Below, piece after piece: positions 11,101 to 17,600 of a DNA stretch of 20,863 nt; within the stretch, counting starts at the first letter, position 1; every line of letters starts with the position of its first letter. The notes beneath the pieces were generated by a model that was given only the letters and a program-made list of their open reading frames with translations, searched no databases and was not told the origin of the DNA. The position numbers were made by a program, and so were the translations under genes. The DNA comes from a virus: the IMG/VR virus record IMGVR_UViG_3300020472_000207, positions 1 through 20,863 of that record; one strand, given 5' to 3'.

Positions 11101-14095
11101 CAATAGTAATATTACGACCTACACCTAAACCATGCTGTCCAATGGTAAATACCATGTCTCCTGTAGTAGGATCATATTCAGCGTAAGTTGGTTGGAAATA
11201 TTTGTCTGCAGGAGCTGCACCAATATTAACAGTAATGGAAGTTGATGTAGATGATGTAACTGGAATAGATCTTACAGCATAAGGATCTATTCCTACACGA
11301 GGATATTGCTTAGCTGCGTAACGATTATCCATGTCACATGTAAATGACAAGGACTCGCTATCAATAGTAACACTTCCTCCAACTGGTATAGAATGAGATC
11401 CAATCTCTAGAACTAAATCTCCAGTAGATGGATTATATGATGTCCCTCCCTGTGGAGTAAAAAATGCGTTTGCAGGTGAAATACCAACATTAACAGTAAA
11501 AGTATCAGCAGTTTTTGTTGTAATTGGAAGTGATCTTCCAGATGCTGGATCACCTGATCTAGGATAAGTATGCTCTGTAGCATTATTATCCATCAAACAA
11601 GTAAATGTAAGACTGTTATCTGCAATTAAGATACCAGTTCCAACATCAAATCCATGGTTAACCTTAGTAAATACTAAGTCTCCAGTTGTAGAGTTATAAG
11701 CAGCACTTGTAGGTGTTGCAGTGTTAGTAGGAGTACCACCAATTTCAGATACTGAATAATAATCTTTACTAAACTCATCATTAATTCTTCCTACAACTTC
11801 ATCAGCAATAAACTCTCTATTATTTCTAATTTGAAGAGAAGCATCTTGAAATCTTCTGGCTACAGGAGTTGCTTCTCCAAATTTAAATGGAGAGTTAAGT
11901 AGAGATAAAGTTACTGATTTAGAATAAGATTGAACTTGTGCAAATTGACCAGGATCATAATTATCGTTAGTTAGAGAAGGTAACTTCTTGGGAATAACAA
12001 AACGTCTAGATCTACCATCAGGATCTTCAATAACCTTATAAATTCTTTGCTTACCATTTAAACTTGATAAGTCTGGAGCTGATGTAGATAGATTTTGAAT
12101 TAAGATTTCTTCACCTTCTTTGAAGTCGTGAATGTTATCTGATTCAACTAATGGGTTTGTATAGAAAACAATACCACCAAGATCTTCAGGTGTTCCATAG
12201 TCTCCAAAACCACCAGTAGCAATTGCTGCTTGACCTTGTTGTGAGAAATCAATTCTACTAATTGGTAGTGGTGGATCTGTTAAATTAGGTCTGTTCTCAA
12301 ATACTACCTCACCTTCAGGTCTAATAGAAATTATGTCAGTTGTAACAAGAGAATATGTATCTCTTAAATAGGTAAACTCTAGAGTATCAGGACCATTATT
12401 AGCAGCACCAGTATCATGAGTTGGGTTATTTTCTCCAGAAGTACCAGCAACAGTTACGTTGTATACATTATCTTCTGTCCAAACAACAGTACCAACTGTG
12501 TATGCTGTACTTGGTTGAAATCTTTCAGCATTTGAACCAGCGAATACTAATGTTTCACCAGCGTTTACAGAACCTGATGTTTGTACAAAATCAAATTTAC
12601 CATTAACATACGCACTTGCTCCTGTAGTTTCATCAAATTGAACATTTCTAGATGTAACAATACCACCAGCGTTAACACCTTTTAGTTCAATACCAGCTAC
12701 TAGATTATTAAGACCACCGTTAGACTGGAATGTTGTTCTAAAAATTGAATCACCAAAAACCTGATGACCTACAGGGAATTGAGTTGTAGCATCTCCGTTC
12801 TGATCAAAATCATACGTAACCCTTTGCTTATCGTCAAAGACCATAGCAAAGTCCCAAGTAAAGGTATCAGCACCTTCTTGGTCTCTATAAGTAACACCAA
12901 TAACGTAGTTTTTATCACCAAACTTAACGATGTGCTTTCTTGGGTTTGCAGGACGGATAATAACAAGACGTAAGTTATCACCAACAATAGAAGCATCAGG
13001 TGGAAGAGACATTGGGTTGTCTTCCGTGTAATCACCACCAGCAACGATAATAGATTCTTTTACACCAGGAGTTTCCCATGCCAACTGACATGCTTTCTTA
13101 ATTGTTCTAACTGGGTTAACTGGAGAACGACCATCGTTATTATCATCACCAATTAATTGAGAAACGTAAATACGACCACCAACATCATTCGTTGCTAGGT
13201 TAAGTACGTATTCTGTAGTTGCAATCTTATCAGAACTATCACCTAATAGTGGAGTAATAGATCTTGGGTATATTCCAGATTCTCCACTTGTATTATAGAA
13301 AACTTCGTTTGGATCAGATACACGAAAACCGATATGTTTAAACTGAACACCAGGAACAGGATCATTTAATTCATTACCGTTAAGTGCAATTCCATCAACA
13401 TGAAGAGGTGGATCTACAGGATCTACTGATGTAGTACCAACGTTCATAGATTGGTATACGTTAGAACCACGATAAACAAACGTATTTTTTTGTAGTAACC
13501 TTTCTGGTGCCCATGGAACACCAGTATTATTCATAAAGGTTTTAAGATTTGGTGCCCTGTAAGCTGCGTCAGGAGTAACCAAATTATCAATGTCTAGGTT
13601 TAGAATTCTCGCCGTATCAGAAATGATAGACGTTGAAGTTCTAATAGCACCGTTAATATCAAGTTCGTAATCAACAGAGTCAAGGTATGCCGTTGCTGTT
13701 GCACCTACACCATTTCCTCCACTAATTGTAACTGTAGGAGCAGATGTATAACCAGCACCTACATTATCAATAAGAACACCAACAAGTCTTCCTTCGGGGG
13801 AAATAGAAGCGGAACCAGCTGCTTGGATTTGATTATCACCCTGCGGAGCACTAATAGTAACTGTAGGTTGAGTTGTATAACCAGAACCTGGATTAGTTAC
13901 CTCAATTCTATCAATTCTATTTCCAGTTCTATTAATACCAATACGAGGCGTTTTCGTACTAGGTTCAAGTAGGGCACGCAAGACCTCCTTTTCATCAGTG
14001 CCTGATCCAGATCTTAAGGTGATCTCCTGATCTCCAATAATTTCGGGAGCATTAGCTCTAATTTGCTCTTTGTCAGAATTAAACTTAAAGCTCAT
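2183..14095 (-). CDS. Giant tail-fiber-type virion protein (3970 residues)
   Basis: A single uninterrupted frame of 11.9 kb runs from the ATG at 14095, with GGATAG upstream as a weak ribosome site. Layout by residue: 1-70 head; about 70-137 two GSGY-type repeats (PTVTISGG); about 295-305 an IATTEYV linker; from 309 a pectate-lyase-like beta-helix entry (IYVSQLIGDDNNDG, then PVRTIKKAC). From about 795 to 1735 there is a long tandem array of beta modules (SLTFTCD..YPR). Residues 1920-2200 carry two helical CRRDI modules. From about 2256 the beta-helix resumes (SPYTQNSSVISKLGGGGAL, GKSMVASAFTIVSEGGIGY). PTQKAVKDF is near 2595, more GSGY repeats follow, then TLDGAQGTFYL near 3150 and KMDGRQGTWYQ near 3305. 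A final beta tip ends NSFWAIL. This is a cyanomyovirus-style host-contact fiber; the receptor is unknown. No frameshift or internal stop is seen. It is far longer than T4 gp37 or gp34. Confidence 0.85.
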   Translation of the reverse strand: MSFKFNSDKEQIRANAPEIIGDQEITLRSGSGTDEKEVLRALLEPSTKTPRIGINRTGNRIDRIEVTNPGSGYTTQPTVTISAPQGDNQIQAAGSASISPEGRLVGVLIDNVGAGYTSAPTVTISGGNGVGATATAYLDSVDYELDINGAIRTSTSIISDTARILNLDIDNLVTPDAAYRAPNLKTFMNNTGVPWAPERLLQKNTFVYRGSNVYQSMNVGTTSVDPVDPPLHVDGIALNGNELNDPVPGVQFKHIGFRVSDPNEVFYNTSGESGIYPRSITPLLGDSSDKIATTEYVLNLATNDVGGRIYVSQLIGDDNNDGRSPVNPVRTIKKACQLAWETPGVKESIIVAGGDYTEDNPMSLPPDASIVGDNLRLVIIRPANPRKHIVKFGDKNYVIGVTYRDQEGADTFTWDFAMVFDDKQRVTYDFDQNGDATTQFPVGHQVFGDSIFRTTFQSNGGLNNLVAGIELKGVNAGGIVTSRNVQFDETTGASAYVNGKFDFVQTSGSVNAGETLVFAGSNAERFQPSTAYTVGTVVWTEDNVYNVTVAGTSGENNPTHDTGAANNGPDTLEFTYLRDTYSLVTTDIISIRPEGEVVFENRPNLTDPPLPISRIDFSQQGQAAIATGGFGDYGTPEDLGGIVFYTNPLVESDNIHDFKEGEEILIQNLSTSAPDLSSLNGKQRIYKVIEDPDGRSRRFVIPKKLPSLTNDNYDPGQFAQVQSYSKSVTLSLLNSPFKFGEATPVARRFQDASLQIRNNREFIADEVVGRINDEFSKDYYSVSEIGGTPTNTATPTSAAYNSTTGDLVFTKVNHGFDVGTGILIADNSLTFTCLMDNNATEHTYPRSGDPASGRSLPITTKTADTFTVNVGISPANAFFTPQGGTSYNPSTGDLVLEIGSHSIPVGGSVTIDSESLSFTCDMDNRYAAKQYPRVGIDPYAVRSIPVTSSTSTSITVNIGAAPADKYFQPTYAEYDPTTGDMVFTIGQHGLGVGRNITIDNDSLTFTCLQDPSSPKTYPRSGIDPYADSRSIAITAVGASLHTPTNAVYDASNGEITFTVNDHGFLEDDYVKISDNSLTYSCAIGGNYTHQFVSATGGAVTSGGTYTHTFVTAATDSILTGGTDLTPNGGTYTPSSGLLVLSFASAHNLSNGANIQIADNGLTFTCDMDNNATEHQYPRPSDPVSGTNLSITFISATSFSVNVGASPAVSHDVSDATYDPYTGELELTIGSHSLVGQSEFSPTTGTSYNPTTGIMSITTSTNHGFVNGDKVKLDDGAVTFSCTYGTGNHNYVGGTAAGAVTAVGGVIFDVTNASYTPSSGELEITIGSHSLTTSNQVIISPESLDFQCDADGYNTTHSYPRPTDPVAGEAIDISAVTGTTITVNVGISNPGTAYPRGPKNHTVANATYDPAGGDMVLTIGAHGLQVGDAIKLAPNSLTFECPAAVGTHAFVTGAAGAITANVGGPFTAATGTSYNPTTGEMVLEIGSHSLTTANTIQIANNGLTFTCDADNNATEHQYPRATDPVSGENIAITATSATTITVDVGVASATNQSSYPRANGNDYAYNTDLTISAITGDSITVNVNGGQGAISINSVHTFVSATANGVQTGGDPISGKWISVSNVTSNTFDIQVLDTVPSTNTTAHTFLSGAANSITKKGTSVRLDPDSLTFTCDKDGNASQHTYPRATDPAYNTSLEIVSTTGTKITLNVGKADPGSSYPRPGFDPISGRWVPISVIDVNTFKINVGSSSYTGTHTFVSASENAISRQDGTITINVGVSSNTTVHSFVSATSNAIRYEPQSTHYFESSAADAVKFMAQTAHTFVRTTNNNLSTGGSSFKIFLGASSFAHTYISGGTVKFGGVTYTVTNFTYDNLITGNATITVNTSIPGIAEDSIVEIADILVECTILGVTTQKKYPSFSIPISDETCRRDIRHFLNALIQDLEFGSNNNIIDGAKKYIDATNNFIDETIDFEIIQTVRAIEYARELAIYAMRKWRTGNGTVSDPVYTPVYSSLDRYFDPTIIDDTTPAGACINVKSAIDTLSYLFVDVLANDASGTVLDGAYLIARNRDHIVDEAYNDARNQFPSLVLNNVDERKCRRDINLVISALLKDLVLGGNDGTVTYAELYFTGTELTGVPTSELPATRYAFTAARDLCIEAIRNWNDASGNPTTASFTPIPRFTDNTILADPAGNPLCASTAASITTLFGLLDDILSSTIDPGATTKNKGTLLDTAGLYTYADSVISDFNGNKVTVKATYDDYPIIEASPYTQNSSVISKLGGGGALVDGSKVKQPNCPFPGLNLDGTAKFPNQGKSMVASAFTIVSEGGIGYKITNDGYVQLVSVFCIFTADGILAESGGYASVTNSASNFGIYSLRARGFSATPYIFDMCTVTNVSSTPTGRTIFTVSGLGREPLEHYVVKIDGFENVNPEIEYFVDTVEGVTVGPPFSAQLTLESGSGGPAEFKNSTTDQVVSLASLIGESVKLHRPSIVNSSSHTWEYAGSGTSYLALPENGGTKIEANEQVSEDYGRTYVSGTDELGDFKVGTFARIENRTGNITFTGTVTISEVEFLKLKGGDVVVTGFDNSNTLGGANSSDSKLPTQKAVKDFITNALGPYINKPFSTNPVPRALVELTDSGKISEDQIPPLRPFQVYTIANQNERLAIEGALAGDIAIQQDTTTSYILNNDNESLFTSFAVDPTLQFTISDVFTGNISGGKIQATEYRQGVVYQVNITDSGSGYITPPVVTVSGGNPQAGAVDANITTTIANGQVVIMNIELFNGYVGGKGYTTPPTITIAAPAGSGTQATATTLIESRLYGDIVNNIKIVDTDTILSSDLPAETININRVINTSADNNNNWVSLSTNQIAASDITSGVISTARLASNAAGVESAANSFTFLRGDQSYSAAVQTIKGPETRYFAQLKLQANSGSSQLIFESSSNFLKGHEVDQITGIQADTNIDGVLTESGETTITLDKFLTATLPAGTVLEFNRGKSPLTVESSQTEGGFVEEVVVQSGGSGFTDGQYFNLPLTGGAGTGLRVNIVVNSGSVTDCTIVNGGQDYGQNTASSNVDFVISSSPAEIGGGTGLNLLGKVTTVLRQYANVTIDVDRVSDLTTSGDPYGTLGVARFYKQQFLIGLAGNGSVQINTGPDSGLDADTLDGAQGTFYLNSGNQNAGTLPVERLSGTYNINIANQSGSTLRLKTSTNSPTGNPSPDEFAAGIIADTKNNSADGLADGGSRHVVMTIRNGGTDFDATFGGVRQLAFTDANADVGAGMWLRGSYNSPANSFGNWHEIWHSGNDGTLSGLDADKMDGRQGTWYQSAQHMDYGVLSNERLPNLQREKDILTKIRVMDWVGNVRVNVLVRDELLNTSPFVAGQSVNLYTASGIARGSISITKVEPNQDTNDAANNYTLITGSLTNGDYSSFDDAEFVGTGGVGNAYQFQNWNISQVDDNADGDIDGTHEIISGESVSGNARLKLGRKDGQSSDPSIFFRSSALTASDYNSAIIATGGGSTNGSGSLEIKVGNNNSFTVNGNKIWNEGNIAFNSSNVGGTGVIRDANGDFSAGTITASLTGSASNNVLRAGDTMTGALSITGVVAANQALNVSGRADFLSNITVADDFKCGDNLIFADDSLDRVGIDKAPDSNDGKFNLYTNNGTELNCLNLRVMDNENDQGISFQNSGAAYTWNIVRKNNTGAANTAHLVFRGQPNAPQSTITDLVDYMTLFSGGDVQFGVGDTGIGTAPDSSYKLKVDGEIYADTSIYIRNAGNNNGAPLYFLGATGGADGSGGYLSNFRVGNSLIGSDIFEITSNDGPSGATTWKSTPAIAVQGTNNRVAINSTTFAANGINMALTVGGNFNFTGEIYKNGNAFVTSRWTAAPNGTDIYRGTKVGINTGNSDPQEALDVSGSIYLTGSLKANGQDQWSDSYGTLKAQRTTISSSESIGNNQLVYSVGPITITSGSTVTIGSNSFWAIL
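7560..8340 (-). repeat. Duplicated helical CRRDI module inside the giant fiber
   Basis: Two copies share the pattern CRRDI...[L/I]..L..DL..G.N......A..Y, and later [Y/F]...AR.L...A.R.W. Copy one begins CRRDIRHFLNALIQDLEFG (near 8270-8325), and copy two begins CRRDINLVISALLKDLVLGG (near 7760-7815). Both are predicted helical within an otherwise beta-rich protein. I recall similar C.RDI..DL.YGGN modules in other cyanophage fibers. Limits are approximate. Confidence 0.7.
8900..11710 (-). repeat. Tandem beta-module array inside the giant fiber
   Basis: About ten to twelve degenerate units of roughly 65-90 residues repeat a core of Y[N/D]P.TG[D/E][M/L]V.TIGSHSL, then [I/V].I..[N/E]SLTFTCD.DNN.TEH.YPR..DP, then an I.[I/V]T...T.[I/F].VNVG strand. 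Some units replace the YPR half with HTFVSAT..AV. At DNA level the 20-mer TGCTCTGTAGCATTATTATC (plus strand) occurs identically at 11571-11590, 10575-10594 and 9552-9571, which points to recent duplication or gene conversion between units. The function is probably a long beta shaft or a string of binding domains. Confidence 0.8.
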
Positions 14096-14149
14096 TTTCT
14101 ATCCAGCCTGCAGACTTTATTATTCTCTTTTCTATTTAGTAACTAAGAA
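14096..14149 (-). other. Short intergenic leader of the giant fiber gene
   Basis: Fifty-four bases separate the 169-residue gene from the giant fiber. The minus strand contains TACTAAATA, which departs from NATAAATA at its second base, and a GGATAG ribosome-site candidate before the ATG. No strong hairpin is seen. A weak late promoter here is possible but unsupported. Confidence 0.3.
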
Positions 14150-14659
14150 TCAAGTCCAGTCAATACTTACCACTTTTGCGTATGCAACCCATTTAATTGT
14201 ACGAGTTGTTCCTGCACGAGTTGCTGAATAACTGAAAGTATTTGCTGCACCAGATACAAATGGATTAATAGTCCAAGTCTGACCTGATGGAACAGAATCT
14301 TTGACAATAGTTGTCATTGTAGAAAGTTCAGTTACTACACCAGTATTAGATACTTGAAGAACAGTATCTAGTTTTGTGCAGATATTTCCAGATGCATTGT
14401 CATTAACACCAACAATAAAAGTTTCCACAAAATTAATTGTATTATTTGGTATGGAAACATTAGTATTGACATTATCTATAGAAAGAATTGAAGTATTAAT
14501 ACCTCTCATAATATAGTGAGAAGTAGAACTATCAGAATAAAATGAATTTTTTACTTCTAAACTATTGACGTTTTTGACATCCTTAAGTTCATTTACTAAA
14601 GTTGTATTACCAACAGAAAATCCTCCTGTTGAATCTAATGTTTTTATATTGACTGCCAT
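14150..14659 (-). CDS. Small virion structural protein (169 residues), unknown role
   Basis: The frame starts at the ATG at 14659, two bases after the stop of the 1445-residue gene, behind a good AAGAGGT ribosome site, so the two are translationally linked. The sequence is Ser/Thr/Asn/Val-rich and beta-like (MAVNIKTLDSTGGFSVGN, then VVTELSTMTTIVKDSVPSG, ending AYAKVVSIDWT). No Cys-rich motif, signal peptide or membrane segment is visible, apart from a lone Cys in GNICTKLD. The style matches small structural proteins between cyanophage fiber genes. The C-terminal stretch from QTWTINPFVSG to IKWVAYAKVV reads like a compact beta sandwich. It could be a fiber-associated tip, joint or chaperone. 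I do not recognise a named family. It uses a TGA stop, whereas the surrounding genes use TAA. Confidence 0.72.
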   Translation of the reverse strand: MAVNIKTLDSTGGFSVGNTTLVNELKDVKNVNSLEVKNSFYSDSSTSHYIMRGINTSILSIDNVNTNVSIPNNTINFVETFIVGVNDNASGNICTKLDTVLQVSNTGVVTELSTMTTIVKDSVPSGQTWTINPFVSGAANTFSYSATRAGTTRTIKWVAYAKVVSIDWT

Positions 14660-14661
14660 TT

Positions 14662-17600
14662 TTACCTCTTAGTGATGTGTGTTACAACAGTGACTTCAAC
14701 ATCATCTCCCGAAGTCAAATTACTATTTAATGTGAATGTTAGTCTAACTTGACTAGATTCATTAAAATCAAAAACGGTATCTAATAAATTATCTCCTGTT
14801 GTAATGTTGCCAAAATCTGTGAAGTAAATATTAGATCCATCATCAACTACAGAATACTCTACAAATTGTTTTTCTCCTGTTGTGGTATTTAATGCTGTTA
14901 ATTGAGCTTTTGCTGACTTAGCAGTTGTTGGATCATATAAAATAGCATCACCTTGATTAAGTGTACCTCTTTCTAGAACTACCTTTTTAGATATAATTTT
15001 ATAATCAGCAAGTTCAAGTTCTTTAAGTTCACTATCAAACAGTTTTACACCATTATATACACCAGATCCAAATCCTAAGTTATAGAAGATATCACCTTCA
15101 TCAGTAAGTCTTAATAATGGATCAGTTGTAAGACCAGAAGATAAACCAAGATCAAAATGCTGTTTGGTTGAGAATAAGAATGTTTCTGTAGTACTTGTAT
15201 TATCTAATGTAGTTGCTAGATTATCAAATGTAATTGTAGAAGCATTGATATTTAATTCATTTGATGTAAGAGAGTTTAAATTATCAACACTATAAAAATC
15301 AAGTCCAGTCTGTGTTAATTGAAGTGTATTAGAATTGGAGTTATAGAAATATAAGATATCTTCATCTGCGCCAGGACTTGATTCTGCCTGAACGTAAGTA
15401 TCCTGATCAATATCTTTAACACCACCTAGACCACCCCACTGTGCTCCGTTGTATCCTTCAAACTGACTGTCATCAGTATTGTATCTTACAGATCCTTGTG
15501 CTGCATTTCCTTTTTCGTTGTTGTTTCCAACAGGAAGAACTAAAGAAGTTTTAGCATCAATGGTTATTTTTTGTCCAGAGTTTGGTGATAATAATAAATC
15601 ACCAACATCTGTTGATATTGTATTTCCAGATAAACGAAGCTCGTTGTTAACAACTAAATCTGTAAATCCTAATGGATCAACCTGTAGTTCAGCAATTTCA
15701 TCAAATGTAAGGTTTGCTACAGCAGTTGTATAATAAGTAAGATCTACATCACCGTTTACTAAAGTTCCTGAAGTGTGAACTGGACTATTTCCAGATGTTC
15801 CTGTTAAATTGGTACCACTAGGATTAGCAACAGCAGTAACTTCGTAAATATTATTTCTATGTTTTAAATAATCACCTAGTGAGACTGAACTATTTGATAC
15901 CCACTCACTGTAATCAGGAGCAGTAATATTTGGTGATCTAATTTTCTTTACATTTTCAAATTCTAGATACTGTGGTGTAAATTTAACAGTATTAACACCG
16001 TCATTGTAGAACCACAATGTATTATCATTAGCACCAACAGTTTCTTCTGCTATGATGTATGTGTTACCATCTAGATCTCTAACACCACCCAATGATGACC
16101 AAGCAGATGATGTTGCAGAATAACCTTCATATTGATTAGTTTCAGTGTTAAATCTAATTGAACCATTATAAGATTCTGATACAATTGGTCTTTGATCAGT
16201 TGCACCTGCTGGAATAATAAGAGAACTAGTTGATGTTATCTTAATTTGACTAGTTCCTGAAGGTTCAAATTCAATATCAATTCCAGATAAAGAAGAGATT
16301 TTATTATCTTCAATTACCAATTGATCATTTGAATTGATTGTTCCAGTTGATTTTAATGCACCTGAAGTTGTAATATTTCCACTAACATTATCAACTTGAA
16401 CAGTTGTACCAATATTAAAGTCTCCTGTTAAAATTGACAGACCAGTTCCTGCATTAACATCAATTTTATTTGCTCCACCTACAGCAGAATCTGCATTGAT
16501 TGTATCAACAGTTAGAGTTCCTGTTTTTGAGGTAGTGGATGTTAAATTACCAATTGTTCCATTAGTAAAACCTAATGTTGTGCCGTTAACTGTTGTTGCG
16601 TTAACTATTCCAGTAGCAACCTCAAAAGAAATATTTGTAGTTTCTGTAATATCTGAGGATGAGAATTGTGCTCCAGTACCAAATACTTTAGGGTTAGATG
16701 GATCCACTACATATTTGTTTTCTACTCCACTAGGAGAGATTGCCATGCCAACATGTGGGGCACCTTGGGTTCCACAATAAACATATACTGGAGATGGAGT
16801 ACCACTTGATACAGTTAAAGTTAACGTAGAGTTTACGTTATCTCTTACAACACCAGTAATTAATTCAACACCTGTAAATGTAAGATCTGCTGAACCAGAA
16901 GCTGCTGGTAATGTATCTAATGTAATAGTGTTATTTCCAGAATCTACAGAAGCTACTTTTGTTCCTGTAGCAAGTTCACCATCTCTTACAACAGCATCAT
17001 CTGCAATAGTTACTGCTGTACCAACAAGAATTGAACCTACTCCTCCTGGAACTGAAACAACAAGGGAAGCACTATCAAGAACTCCCTGAGCTGTGGCTAC
17101 GTTATTTGTTCCGTCTAAAAATTGACTTAATCCAAAAATATGACCACTGTTTGAAGGATCTGAATAATCAAATTGATACTTACTATCAACATATACAGGA
17201 TCGTTATCCCATACATATGATCCATCAATTTTATATGCAAATTTTTGAACTGGATCACCATCAATAGTATAGTTAGTTGCAGCACCTGTAATAAGGAAGT
17301 CGTTTAAATCAAATGCAAGGGAAGCTCCTAATACAGCAAATCCTGTTTCCTGTCCACTACCGTTAGTATAGATTGCAATAATAGGAAGAATTTGTCCGTT
17401 TTGGAAATCAATAGTATCAGTTAACTGAAATGTACCTGCAGGTTCTGGGGTATCCATAATGATAACCTCATAACCATCTACAGTTACAACTTTTGGAATT
17501 GGATTTACAAGATCTCGTGCATCAACTGTAAGTACATCTCCTGGATCATATCCAGAACCTCCATCTGTAATGGTAATTGAGTCAACTACACCTAATTGAC

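Noticed and set aside
8900-11710. CRISPR-like array suggested by recurring short words
   Set aside because: The repeats are in-frame coding modules of unequal length, without constant spacers.
14131-14140. TACTAAATA before the giant fiber as a late promoter
   Set aside because: It has a mismatch at an invariant position of the motif; AT-rich spacer makes such near matches common.
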